Part shown: one piece after another, positions 36,994-45,084 of the stretch
How positions within the stretch are numbered: position 1 is the first letter of the stretch
How the letters are laid out: each line of letters begins with the position of its first letter
DNA from: JADJGC01 sp964576925
GTDB taxonomy: Bacteria; Zixibacteria; MSB-5A5; CAIYYT01
Length of the DNA stretch: 64,000 nucleotides
Direction: 5' to 3'
NCBI GenBank assembly: GCA_964576925.1
Contig: CAZNWJ010000001.1
Location: forward strand, 558,001 to 622,000
Notes under the pieces: generated by a model
Databases searched by the model: none
What the model saw: only the letters and a program-made list of their open reading frames with translations
What the model was told of the DNA's origin: nothing
Program-made: the position numbers and the translations under genes

Positions 36994-37021
36994 GTAACGG
37001 AATCGCAGCGGCGAGGTTCCA
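36994..37021 (-). promoter_or_regulatory. ECF-type promoter of the first sigma gene
   Basis: On the minus strand TGGAAC (37016-37021) and CGTTAC (36994-36999) are separated by exactly 16 bases, the -35/-10 layout of ECF promoters. It shares spacing and core bases with the element at 39243-39270 ahead of the other sigma gene. Confidence 0.55.
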
Positions 37022-37232
37022 AGATTGAAACAGATAATCGCTACGAAATAGTTGTCTGGAATATTTGCGCTTATCTTAATCTACAATCTCAGTCGATAAT
37101 TGCAAGTCTAATCGCAGCAGTTCTCTGAGTGATACAGCAGCCTAAAGGTAAAACTAAGAATATCAATAGCTTAACCAGACTCGACCGGAATCTTCGTTGA
37201 GCTCGGTTGTCGATAACCGGTTGTCGGACAAC

Positions 37233-37256
37233 AAAAAAGCCCGCCTTGAGCGGGCT
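37233..37256 (-). terminator. Rho-independent terminator of the M23 peptidase gene
   Basis: On the minus strand AGCCCGC-TCAAG-GCGGGCT forms a seven-base stem (37238-37256) followed by TTTTTTGT, 24 bases after the stop codon. Confidence 0.85.
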
Positions 37257-37279
37257 CGAAATCGCAATCAAATGTCGGT

Positions 37280-38188
37280 TTAGAAATTGTCAGCGTAGGT
37301 GACAATATAACCCATCGGATTCACCGGGCTGCCGTTGCGGAACACCTCGTAATGAACGTGTGGTCCTGTTGAGTATCCCGTATTCCCCATCAGGGCGATC
37401 AACTGGCCGCGCGTGACGTACTGACCGACCTTAACCCGGTAGTCTGAGAGATGTCCGTAAACGGTCTTGAACCCGTTGCCGTGGTTGATCACAATGGTCT
37501 TTCCCAGTCCGTTCGAATATTCGACCTTCTCTACCGTTCCATTCGCGGTCGCAATCACATGTGTTCCAATATGATTGGAGATATCGAGACCGGAATGCAT
37601 CTTGATCTGGCCGGTAAACGGATCGCGCTTATGACCAAAGCCTCTCATCAGATAGCCCTGCGCTGGCATTATAGATGGCGTATGGTCGAGATCAGTCTTC
37701 TTCTGCTGGAGGGCATCGTAAACAAAACTAAATTGCTCTTTTTCGAAGTTAGTCAGCGCAACCAGCCGGTCGACTTCGGCTTCTGTCTGATACGCGCTTG
37801 ACCGGCTCGGTGCCAATTCCTCTTCCTGGGGGAGAAGATTTGGGCCGCCAATACCAAGCTCACGCTGTTGCGGATCGATCTCAGGGAGCTCGAAAATAGT
37901 GCGGATCGCCTTCTCTTTCTCAGTTAGCGAAGCGATTTCCGTGTGCAAAAACTCAATCGACTCGTTGATTCCAACCAACTTAGCTGAAAGAAACCGATTC
38001 TCTTTCTCAAGCGACTCGACCTTGTGGGCCTCGATCCTGGTAGAAAAGAACCCGTAGGAGAGCACCATTGTTAAGATAGAATAGGTGAAAATTGCGCTGG
38101 CGACTAAGACGATGACAGTTCGCGACAAAGAGAACTGCCGAACTTGCCCCGAGTCAGGTACGATAAAAACCGATAGCTTTTTCTTCAT
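37280..38188 (-). CDS. M23 (LytM-type) murein endopeptidase, membrane-anchored
   Basis: The product has about 302 residues. An N-terminal transmembrane anchor (LSRTVIVLVASAIFTYSILTMVLSYGF, about 20-45) is followed by a coiled coil (VESLEKENRFLSAKL, about 55-95) and a linker. The C-terminal LytM domain has zinc ligands in HSGLDIS and HVHYE. It is a MepM-like enzyme that cleaves peptidoglycan cross-links or activates amidases; the coiled coil resembles that of NlpD/EnvC-type factors. ATG at 38188 or GTG at 38206 could be the start. A good sigma-70 promoter precedes it. Confidence 0.9.
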   Translation of the reverse strand: MKKKLSVFIVPDSGQVRQFSLSRTVIVLVASAIFTYSILTMVLSYGFFSTRIEAHKVESLEKENRFLSAKLVGINESIEFLHTEIASLTEKEKAIRTIFELPEIDPQQRELGIGGPNLLPQEEELAPSRSSAYQTEAEVDRLVALTNFEKEQFSFVYDALQQKKTDLDHTPSIMPAQGYLMRGFGHKRDPFTGQIKMHSGLDISNHIGTHVIATANGTVEKVEYSNGLGKTIVINHGNGFKTVYGHLSDYRVKVGQYVTRGQLIALMGNTGYSTGPHVHYEVFRNGSPVNPMGYIVTYADNF

Positions 38189-38251
38189 CCTTAAAGAACT
38201 TCCCACACATCTTGCATCCAGCCCGTAGTACGCCCCCGGAAATTTCCGCCG

Positions 38252-38280
38252 AAGATAGACTGGTTCAAGACGGTTGTCAA
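38252..38280 (-). promoter_or_regulatory. Sigma-70 promoter of the M23 peptidase gene
   Basis: On the minus strand a perfect TTGACA (38275-38280) is followed after 17 bases by TATCTT (38252-38257). It is about 50-60 bases upstream of the start codon. Confidence 0.7.
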
Positions 38281-38410
38281 GTTTTTTTCAGTCTGAACTC
38301 TCTATAGAAATGATCGGGTTTCAATCCGAAAAATTGAGACAAAAATTCGGCGTCCCGCTTTATACGGTCGGAGTGGATTGAGGTTCCCTCAGGGTCGGCT
38401 GCCTGACCGA

Positions 38411-38551
38411 CTACTTAATGACCTGCCATTCGTGGCGCAATATCTTGTTGACAACCTTCACAAATTTATCGCCGCTTAAGGTCTGCAGCGAATAGAGGTG
38501 CCAGCAGGTCTTCTTCGGGATCTTGTACGCCGATTTTCGCTTTTTAGCCAT
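38411..38551 (-). CDS. 46-residue basic protein
   Basis: The product has 46 residues: MAKKRKSAYKIPKKTCWHL, then YSLQTLSGDKFVKVVNKIL and a short tail. It is highly basic, with one cysteine and two tryptophans. GGAGG seven bases before the ATG strongly supports translation; a longer frame starting at 38602 lacks such a site. I do not recognise the family. The composition suggests nucleic-acid or ribosome binding, but that is inference. It lies between the M23 peptidase promoter and a gene-free stretch. Confidence 0.6.
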   Translation of the reverse strand: MAKKRKSAYKIPKKTCWHLYSLQTLSGDKFVKVVNKILRHEWQVIK

Positions 38552-39242
38552 GGTGTTTCCTCCATCGTGCTCGTTCGATGGTTGCTGTGTTTCGGCTTCC
38601 ACCCCTGTGGTTCTTGAATCCCAACCCGGCCTGTGTCCTTCTTGTGCAAAATTAGTGCCGTGGCTGTTTAGGTTTCGAACTGGAACATTCTCCTCCGCGG
38701 GCTATTGAATAACAACCACTTAGCAAGTCGACATTTGAGATCTCATTAGCGGGCACCGGTGGGAATAAGTGGAGAGTCCCAATACTTTGCGGGAATGTTG
38801 CAGCAGAAGTACCAACAGCACTTCGTAAGGCCGTGCTGTCGCGCAGTTTACCCTGCCAATCACACAGATCTCCTTTTCGAGGAGTCAAGCGGCTGCGTTC
38901 TAACGACTCCATATAATCCAGCCGGAGCGATCGAGCAGCAGCTCATCAATTCGGGAACGACATCCTGATGTTGCAAGTACCGTGGGCAACTCAGCAGCAT
39001 GATCATTAGATGAATCGAAAGGGAGAACCGTGAACCGGCTTCTCGTTCCTGCTCGGCCGCGAGAACGCGTCATTTGCACCTCCCCGGCTCAATCGAACAT
39101 CTTGCACAAATGCCTGCTGCACGGAGATGACTTGCTGTTTCACTTTAAACCAAGCGCCGAAGATCGGCGTCCTCACACATGAACCGCCGGTGATAAAACC
39201 TTTTGGTTTTGCCATAACTCACGGCTATCTTTCCCGCCGGCT
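38552..39242. other. Gene-free stretch ahead of the second ECF operon
   Basis: About 690 bases carry only short frames without recognisable domains on either strand. There is a small AT-rich hairpin, AAAACC-TTTT-GGTTTT, near 39195-39211. The right end carries the ECF promoter described separately. I see nothing else. Confidence 0.45.
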
Positions 39243-39270
39243 TGAAACACAATGTTAATGAAGGCGTATC
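39243..39270 (+). promoter_or_regulatory. ECF-type promoter of the sigma/envelope operon
   Basis: TGAAAC (39243-39248) and CGTATC (39265-39270) are exactly 16 bases apart. This matches the TGAAAC-N16-CGTA form known for envelope-stress ECF factors such as Bacillus SigW. The predicted start site lies about ten bases before the GTG of the sigma gene, suggesting autoregulation. Confidence 0.65.
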
Positions 39271-39289
39271 TAAGAGTTAGGTTGAACAG

Positions 39290-39856
39290 GTGCAGGAACC
39301 GGACGAACTGCTGATTGGAAAAGCGCTTGCCGGTGACCAGGCCGCCTACAAAGCCCTTCTGACCCGTCATCAGCGGGCGATCTTCCAGATTATTCTCAAG
39401 ATCGTCCGGAATCGTGATGAGACGGAGGACTTGGTCCAAGAGACCTTCATGAGGGCGTTTCACTCCCTGGCCACCTACCGGTCCGAGTTTCGGTTCTCGA
39501 CCTGGCTTTACAAGATCGCTGCCAATTGTGCCATCGACGCGATCCGGAAGAAGAAGATCGAGGCCCTTAGCCTCGACAAGCCGGTCGAAACCCATGACGG
39601 CACAGTCGAAATTGACCTTCCTGACACCTCGTACAACCCGGAAGAAACGCTGTGGGAGAAACAGCGTCAGATCTCGATCCAGGAAGCGATTGAATCGCTG
39701 CCGGATAAGTATCGAGAGGTAATTCTCTATCGCCACCGTGACGATCAATCATACGAGGAGATCGCACAAATCCTCAAATTGCCGGTCGGCACGGTGAAGG
39801 CCCGAATCTTTCGGGCGCGTGAGCTTCTCAAAAAGAAGCTCAAAGGTGTTCGCTGA
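39290..39856 (+). CDS. ECF RNA polymerase sigma factor (second)
   Basis: The product has 188 residues. Sigma region 2 comprises LLTRHQRAIFQIILKIVRN, ETEDLVQETFMRAFHSL and FSTWLYKIAANCAIDAIR; region 4 comprises LPDKYREVILYRH and SYEEIAQILKLPVGTVKARIFRARELL. The start is GTG at 39290 with only a short leader. It is the first gene of a four-gene operon whose other products are all exported or membrane-bound (DUF4097, bactofilin-like, toastrack). No classical anti-sigma factor is seen, so the sigma may be controlled by transcription or by one of those proteins. Confidence 0.93.
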   Translation: MQEPDELLIGKALAGDQAAYKALLTRHQRAIFQIILKIVRNRDETEDLVQETFMRAFHSLATYRSEFRFSTWLYKIAANCAIDAIRKKKIEALSLDKPVETHDGTVEIDLPDTSYNPEETLWEKQRQISIQEAIESLPDKYREVILYRHRDDQSYEEIAQILKLPVGTVKARIFRARELLKKKLKGVR

Positions 39857-39869
39857 TTTGGAGGGACTC

Positions 39870-40943
39870 ATGGCTCGTCATTCGCTGCTCGTCGTTGCCG
39901 GATTCCTGGCTATAAACTTCGCTCTCGCGGGACCGGTGGGGGCCAAGGTGTTTCAGTTTGACGAAACAAGGGAGTACGCCGTTGCAGATGGTTTTAAGCT
40001 GACCGTCTCCAATACCGCCGGCGACATAATCGTCTCAAAAGGTACCTCAGATAAGCTCAAACTTCGCATCGTCAAGGAGATCGACGAGTCGTCGCGCGAA
40101 AAAGCGGAAGAGCTCGAAGATATGCTGGAGGTCGAGGTTGACGCGGCAGTCGATCGGGTCGACATCGCGGCGCGCTATCCTGAGCGCAACGGCGCCCGCG
40201 GATTTCTCGAAGAGTTATTTAGTCTCGGACGGAGTTTTCCCGGCGTCGTTCACTTTGAAATCGGAGTCCCGCGATCCGTGGATCTCTCCGCCTCGACGAC
40301 CTCGGGGAATGTCGAGCTTTCCGACCTGGCGGGTGCAATTCAGGTCAACGCCACGTCCGGCGAAGTGCTGATTTCCTCGGTGGAAGCGAACTGCGACATC
40401 GATATGACGTCGGGCGACGTCAGCCTGAAGGAGATCAAGGGCGAGATTGATGTGATGGCGACATCGTCGAACCTTCTGTTGGAGAGCATAACCGGCGCGG
40501 TGACAATGCAAGCGACCTCGGGCGATGCTGAGCTCCTGTGGGTAAACGGCGCCGTGAGAATCACCAAGACCTCGGGCAACGTGCGCGCCGAAAAATGTTC
40601 CGGCGACTTCAACATCAAGTCGACCTCCGGCGATATCGTACTCGATCAGCGCGAAGGCGAGCTTTATATCTCGACAACCTCGGGGAATGTCGATGTGACA
40701 TCTGATTTCCGGAACGGCAAACGCTTCGATATTGAGACCATCTCCGGCAATATTCGGGTCAAAGCCCCGGCTGAGCTCAAAGGCGATCTGACCCTGGAGA
40801 CGCTTTCCGGGTCTATCGACACGGACCTGGCGCTCGAAGTTCGCTCGTTAAATCGTCAAAAAATTGAGGGACGTATCGGCGGTGGCGGCGTTAGCATCGA
40901 GTTGCGTTCGACGTCCGGCGATATTGTGCTCAAAGAATACTAA
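39870..40943 (+). CDS. Exported DUF4097-type beta-helix (putative adhesin) protein
   Basis: The product has 357 residues. After a signal peptide (MARHSLLVVAGFLAINFALAG) comes a long beta-solenoid of repeated short strands with a TSGN/TSGD turn about every 20 residues (STTSGNVELSDL, ATSGEVLISSV, MTSGDVSLKEI, TSSNLLLESI and so on). This is the DUF4097/putative-adhesin fold. GGAGGG stands just before the ATG. It begins 13 bases after the sigma gene. Related proteins are often found with sigma factors and LiaF-like proteins in envelope-stress loci; a direct biochemical role is unknown. Confidence 0.83.
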   Translation: MARHSLLVVAGFLAINFALAGPVGAKVFQFDETREYAVADGFKLTVSNTAGDIIVSKGTSDKLKLRIVKEIDESSREKAEELEDMLEVEVDAAVDRVDIAARYPERNGARGFLEELFSLGRSFPGVVHFEIGVPRSVDLSASTTSGNVELSDLAGAIQVNATSGEVLISSVEANCDIDMTSGDVSLKEIKGEIDVMATSSNLLLESITGAVTMQATSGDAELLWVNGAVRITKTSGNVRAEKCSGDFNIKSTSGDIVLDQREGELYISTTSGNVDVTSDFRNGKRFDIETISGNIRVKAPAELKGDLTLETLSGSIDTDLALEVRSLNRQKIEGRIGGGGVSIELRSTSGDIVLKEY

Positions 40944-40945
40944 GC

Positions 40946-42085
40946 ATGGGTCAGTTCGTGACAAGCCGCAATCTCATACAAGCAGTCTTGCTGTTTCTGG
41001 CAGTCGGTGTCTTTGCAAGAATCCTGGCTCAGCCGTCCCCCGGCAGTACTGATTACCGCGGCAAGACCTATGTTGAGATCCGCATCGATGATCGCGGGAT
41101 TCTCCTGACCGATTCGGTGGGGAATGAGATCATGATTCCCGCGGGAGCGTCCGACGAGTACCCGGACATTCCTTCGACTCCCAGTCTTCCGCGTGATTTC
41201 ATAACTGAGTTTGATCCCGACGATTATCCGGTCAAGATCACGAGCATTCGCAAGTTTCAGTCCGTTACGGTCGAGGAAGACGAGCACGTCATGGGGGAAG
41301 TGGTCTCGATCGGCGGCAATGTGACCATCAAGGGGCTGGTTGATGGCTCGGTTACGGCAACTGGAACCGTGCGAATTACGCGCACCGGAATCGTACTCGG
41401 AAATGTGATATGCAATGAGTCAATCGAGGAGCCAGGATCGCGCGTTGCGGGAACCGTGACCGAGCAGAGCGTCCCGGCAATCGACTGGCCCCGAGTCTAC
41501 GAAGAGCGCGATTCTTCCGGCGCAGCAGCCGGAGCCATCGTCTATTTCTCGCTCTTGTTTATTCTCACCGCTGCCGTCGCCATGCTGTTCCGCCGGCCGA
41601 CCGATCGGATCAAGGCTCTCTACAGCCAGAATATCCTCAAAACGCTGGCGGTGGGTTTCCTTGCCTGGATTCTGCTTCTGCCGGTGTTTATCCTGCTCTG
41701 CATCACCATCATTGGGTTGCCAGTGGCATTGTTGGGACTGCCCTTGGGAGTGATCGCCGCATCTTTGCTGGGAGGAGCGGCCTTTGCGCTATTCATTTCC
41801 GACTTTGTCCGTCCCAAGGAAGCCGCCCGCGAAGAAGGGCGTTTCCGCAAACTTCTCGTCGGATTCATTATTCTTCAACCGCCGGCGATCGGCTTTTTCT
41901 TTGGATTAATCGTTGACCAGGAACCTATATCTGTCATTTTTGGTATTGTCACCGGGCTGTTGACCCTTCTGGTCATGACCTTGGGATTCGGCGGCGTCAT
42001 CCTAACCCGGTTTGGCTCCCGAGATTACAAGAACGAGAAGGTCCGCGTCACGCTCGAAGTCGTGACCGAAAAGCCCTCCTCGTAG
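40946..42085 (+). CDS. Membrane protein with bactofilin-like segment
   Basis: The product has 379 residues. A signal-anchor (about 11-28) is followed by an extracytoplasmic part. Residues about 113-150 (VMGEVVSIGGNVTIKGLVDGSVTATGTVRI) form the short parallel beta-helix repeat of bactofilin/polymer-forming proteins. At least four transmembrane helices follow (about 195-345), then a short cytoplasmic tail. It begins three bases after the DUF4097 gene. It may link a polymer-like scaffold to the membrane. Confidence 0.78.
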   Translation: MGQFVTSRNLIQAVLLFLAVGVFARILAQPSPGSTDYRGKTYVEIRIDDRGILLTDSVGNEIMIPAGASDEYPDIPSTPSLPRDFITEFDPDDYPVKITSIRKFQSVTVEEDEHVMGEVVSIGGNVTIKGLVDGSVTATGTVRITRTGIVLGNVICNESIEEPGSRVAGTVTEQSVPAIDWPRVYEERDSSGAAAGAIVYFSLLFILTAAVAMLFRRPTDRIKALYSQNILKTLAVGFLAWILLLPVFILLCITIIGLPVALLGLPLGVIAASLLGGAAFALFISDFVRPKEAAREEGRFRKLLVGFIILQPPAIGFFFGLIVDQEPISVIFGIVTGLLTLLVMTLGFGGVILTRFGSRDYKNEKVRVTLEVVTEKPSS

Positions 42086-42175
42086 ACTTCTCGCTCCAAA
42101 ATCCGCGAATCTTCTGAAACTCGTGCGAAGACGATCCCGTCTTATTAGTTGAACACTTACAACGGAGCAATCTCA

Positions 42176-43042
42176 ATGCGCAGATTAGCGATTCTCGTCT
42201 CGTTGGTTCTCATTGCAGCCGCTGCGGCGCTACTGGCCGGTCGTCTTACCAGTGTCGACGACAAGGTCACGGCGACCGGGGTTTCTCGACTCGATGTCCA
42301 GCTTTCCCTCGCGGCAGGCCGTTTTGACATCGTGCCCGCCAAAGTGCAGGATGGTGTGCTGGCAACCTATCACGGCGATTACAACGAAAACAAGTTCGAG
42401 TACCGTCAGGACTTTCAGCAACGCGGTGAAAAAGGCGAATTCACTTTCGAGTCTGAGATGCGCGGCAACAACGCCGGCAATATCAAAGGAGAGGAGAATT
42501 CCTGGGAGTTTAATTTCTCACCCGAGTTGGAGTACAGTTTCGATGTCGAAGTCGGCGCAGCGGTCACGACCTTTGACCTCTCCAATCTCAGTATCGCCGA
42601 TATGAGACTCGATATTGGCGCCGCCGAAGCACACATCGATTTTGCCACGCCGAACAAGGTCATGATGCGTGACTTGCAGATCGATGCCGGCGCGTGCGAG
42701 CTTGAAGTCGACAATCTGGCTAATGCTCGGTTTGAATTGCTGACTTTTGATGGCGGGATGGGAAATTTCACTCTCGACTTCACCGGCAAGTTTGATTACG
42801 AAGCGGAGGCTCAGATCTCCGTCGGCATGGGTTCGGTTGAGATCATTCTTCCCGATGACTTGGCTGTGAGACTCGAAGCTGAGGAAAACTGGTTCAATTC
42901 GATCGATATCCCGAAAAAGAGATTTCACAAGGTCCGCGGACGTGACGGAATCTGGGAGACCGAAAACTGGGACGAGGCCAAAGGCCGCTTGACGCTGATA
43001 CTTGATATCGGAATGGGTTCGGCAGATATTCGTTTTCGTTGA
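42176..43042 (+). CDS. LiaF/toastrack-like exported protein
   Basis: The product has 288 residues. A signal peptide or anchor (MRRLAILVSLVLIAAAAALLAG) precedes repeated beta segments in which D/E-rich strands alternate with GAAEAHIDF, GAGACELEV-like and GMGSVEIILPDD turns, ending GMGSADIRFR. The pattern matches the toastrack/LiaF-like C-terminal domain, involved in envelope-stress sensing in Firmicutes. GGAG before the ATG at 42176 supports the start. Last gene of the ECF operon. Confidence 0.75.
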   Translation: MRRLAILVSLVLIAAAAALLAGRLTSVDDKVTATGVSRLDVQLSLAAGRFDIVPAKVQDGVLATYHGDYNENKFEYRQDFQQRGEKGEFTFESEMRGNNAGNIKGEENSWEFNFSPELEYSFDVEVGAAVTTFDLSNLSIADMRLDIGAAEAHIDFATPNKVMMRDLQIDAGACELEVDNLANARFELLTFDGGMGNFTLDFTGKFDYEAEAQISVGMGSVEIILPDDLAVRLEAEENWFNSIDIPKKRFHKVRGRDGIWETENWDEAKGRLTLILDIGMGSADIRFR

Positions 43043-43050
43043 GAATCGCT

Positions 43051-43953
43051 TCAGTCGCCGGATAGCTCGGCTGTCAGGACGCGGTCGATCTCCGGAAAGC
43101 GGAACTTGTACCCGGCTGCAAGCAGCCTCTTCGGCGTCACGCTAGCCCCCCCCAGCAGTAGTTCTGCCGCCATTTCTCCAACGCCTAGCTTGAGGGCGAT
43201 TCCGGGCACTGAGAAGAGCGCCGGACGTCGCAGAGACTTGCCGAAAGCTGCGGTGAAGGCTTCATTGGTGACAGGATTGGGTGAAGTCAGATTGACCGGA
43301 CCGGACAGGTGCGCGTTCGAGATGATGTAATCCAGGATCAGGGGTATCTCGTCCAAGGCAATCCAACTCATAACTTGATGACCGTTCCCCAGCTTGCCAC
43401 CTAACCCAAAGCGGAAAATGGGTAAAAGGCGTTGCACGACGCCGCCAGACCGGGTGATGACAACACCAATCCTGAGACAAACAACCCGAACTTTCGCTTC
43501 TGAAGCCTGGTTCGCCGCAGCCTCCCATTTGGCGCAGCTTTCAGCCATGAAGCCGGTCCCGGGAGCGCTATCTTCATCCACCATCTCATCGGGGCGATTG
43601 CCATAGATACCAATAGCTGATGCGTTGAGCAGGAGCTGGGGCGGCCGGGAGAGCTTCTTGAGTGTCCGGATGATAAGCTCGGTAGCCAGGAGGCGGCTGC
43701 TGACGATTTCTTGCTTGAAAGCCGGTGTCCAACGACGGTCGGCCACGTTTCTGCCGGCCAGATTAATGATGACATCCTGCGAATCAAGATCAGCGGGATT
43801 GATCTCACCTGTGGACGGATTCCATAGTGACAAAGTATGTATGCTCTCCACCGGACGACGTACAATGAGGGTAAGATCATGTCCCTGTTCGGCAAAGTGC
43901 CGGGTCAACGCCGACCCAATCATTCCGTTGGCCGCAGTGATCGCAATCCGCAT
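43051..43953 (-). CDS. TIGR01777-family NAD-dependent epimerase
   Basis: The product has 300 residues with an extended short-chain dehydrogenase fold. The dinucleotide-binding motif is AANGMIGSAL (the usual GxTGxxG with changes) at residues 7-16, followed by VIINLAG and LLNASAIGIYG with the catalytic Tyr. It ends in the DUF1731-like GGASVTPKRLLAAGYKFRFP. It is related to E. coli YfcH and plant SulA-like division-associated proteins. It converges on the ECF operon. Confidence 0.88.
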   Translation of the reverse strand: MRIAITAANGMIGSALTRHFAEQGHDLTLIVRRPVESIHTLSLWNPSTGEINPADLDSQDVIINLAGRNVADRRWTPAFKQEIVSSRLLATELIIRTLKKLSRPPQLLLNASAIGIYGNRPDEMVDEDSAPGTGFMAESCAKWEAAANQASEAKVRVVCLRIGVVITRSGGVVQRLLPIFRFGLGGKLGNGHQVMSWIALDEIPLILDYIISNAHLSGPVNLTSPNPVTNEAFTAAFGKSLRRPALFSVPGIALKLGVGEMAAELLLGGASVTPKRLLAAGYKFRFPEIDRVLTAELSGD

Positions 43954-44035
43954 GGGCGCTCAATCAAACTGGTTTTAATTGTGGCTGCAACTGAAGAAAG
44001 CAGTTACCCCGGTCGTGGGAATCGGGGCTGAGCCC

Positions 44036-44461
44036 TCAAGCGCGAACGCCGCAACCCTTGCAGCCAGGGCAGGATTTTATCTGTTCGGTGATGATATCAA
44101 CGTCGATTTCGGCATTGATGATCGACTCGATGCCGTCGTACGCGACGTCCGCAACCGCGCATGCGTGACCTTGGGCGCCCGCCGCCGCTCCCGTGAAGAC
44201 TTCGAGTGTGGCCTTGACCGCAAACAGGTGCTTGAGTCGGAGAAATTCCAGGATACGATCCTCGGTTGGGTCTATGCTCAACATTGCTTCAGGTTCTAAC
44301 TCAAGCAGTTCGGAGATACTCAGACTGCGAAAGACGTCGATCATGAGCGAGTTATTGCCCACTCCTTGACCACACGATTTCTTGACGAACTCGTAATCGG
44401 TGAGGCGCTCGTTTTCATCGAGCTTGATTTGAATCAACTCGACGACGTTATTGCAGGGCAC
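44036..44461 (-). CDS. IscU/NifU-like Fe-S scaffold homologue with C-terminal CxxCxxC
   Basis: The product has 141 residues from the GTG at 44461, chosen because AGGAGA lies seven bases upstream; no ATG is available. VVELIQIKLDENERLTDYEFVKKSCGQGVGNNSLM aligns with the IscU core, with Cys2 and the SCGQ cysteine at the first two ligand positions. The third IscU cysteine is missing or displaced (HACAVAD instead), and the protein ends with CPGCKGCG, a possible new ligand set. It may be an assembly scaffold or a degenerate relative. Divergent from the CoA-binding protein. Confidence 0.6.
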   Translation of the reverse strand: MPCNNVVELIQIKLDENERLTDYEFVKKSCGQGVGNNSLMIDVFRSLSISELLELEPEAMLSIDPTEDRILEFLRLKHLFAVKATLEVFTGAAAGAQGHACAVADVAYDGIESIINAEIDVDIITEQIKSCPGCKGCGVRA

Positions 44462-44608
44462 AGACGCATCTCCTAAACATCTCAATATAGATACGAATTT
44501 ACCGCGAAAGCTACAAGCCAAAAGTAATCCTTGACAACATTAGCGTTCTTGCAAATAGATAGAGACATGCCGCACGCGATCGGCGGCGGCGATGATGAGG
44601 AGGCACCG

Positions 44609-45073
44609 ATGAGTTCGCTGCGTCAGATCGAGGATTTTCTCAGTCAAAAAAGGGTAGCATTGATTGGAGTTTCACGTGACCCGCGTGATTTCTCCCGGAC
44701 CCTCCTTCGCGAGTTCGCTCTACGAGGCTACGACATCGTGCCGGTAAACCCCGCTGTTTCATTGGTTGACGACCATCACTGTTATTCATCCGTCGGGGAG
44801 ATTCAGCCGCCGGTTTCCGCAGCCCTGCTGATGACACCCCCGGCTGTGACCGAGGACATTGTGCGCGAGTGCGTGGCGGCAAAGGTGACGAAGATCTGGC
44901 TCCACCGGGCAATCGGTTCCGGCTCGGTCAGCCAGAATGCCGTTTCCTACTGTCGGGAACATCACGTGGAGTTGGTCGAAGGCCACTGCCCAATGATGTT
45001 TCTTCCCGGCACCGGGTTCGTCCACCGGGTTCACAAGTTCTTCTCGAAGCTGTCAGGCAGTTATCCGAAATAG
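44609..45073 (+). CDS. CoA-binding-domain protein
   Basis: The product has 154 residues with a Rossmann-like CoA_binding fold: VALIGVSRDPRDFSRTL, GYDIVPVNPAV, AALLMTPPAVTEDIVREC, KIWLHRAIGSGSVS and VELVEGHCPMMF, similar to E. coli YccU and the N-terminal domain of succinyl-CoA synthetase. GAGGAGG precedes the ATG at 44609. Its function is not known. It converges on the kinase gene. Confidence 0.87.
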   Translation: MSSLRQIEDFLSQKRVALIGVSRDPRDFSRTLLREFALRGYDIVPVNPAVSLVDDHHCYSSVGEIQPPVSAALLMTPPAVTEDIVRECVAAKVTKIWLHRAIGSGSVSQNAVSYCREHHVELVEGHCPMMFLPGTGFVHRVHKFFSKLSGSYPK

Positions 45074-45084
45074 GGGAATCGCGC

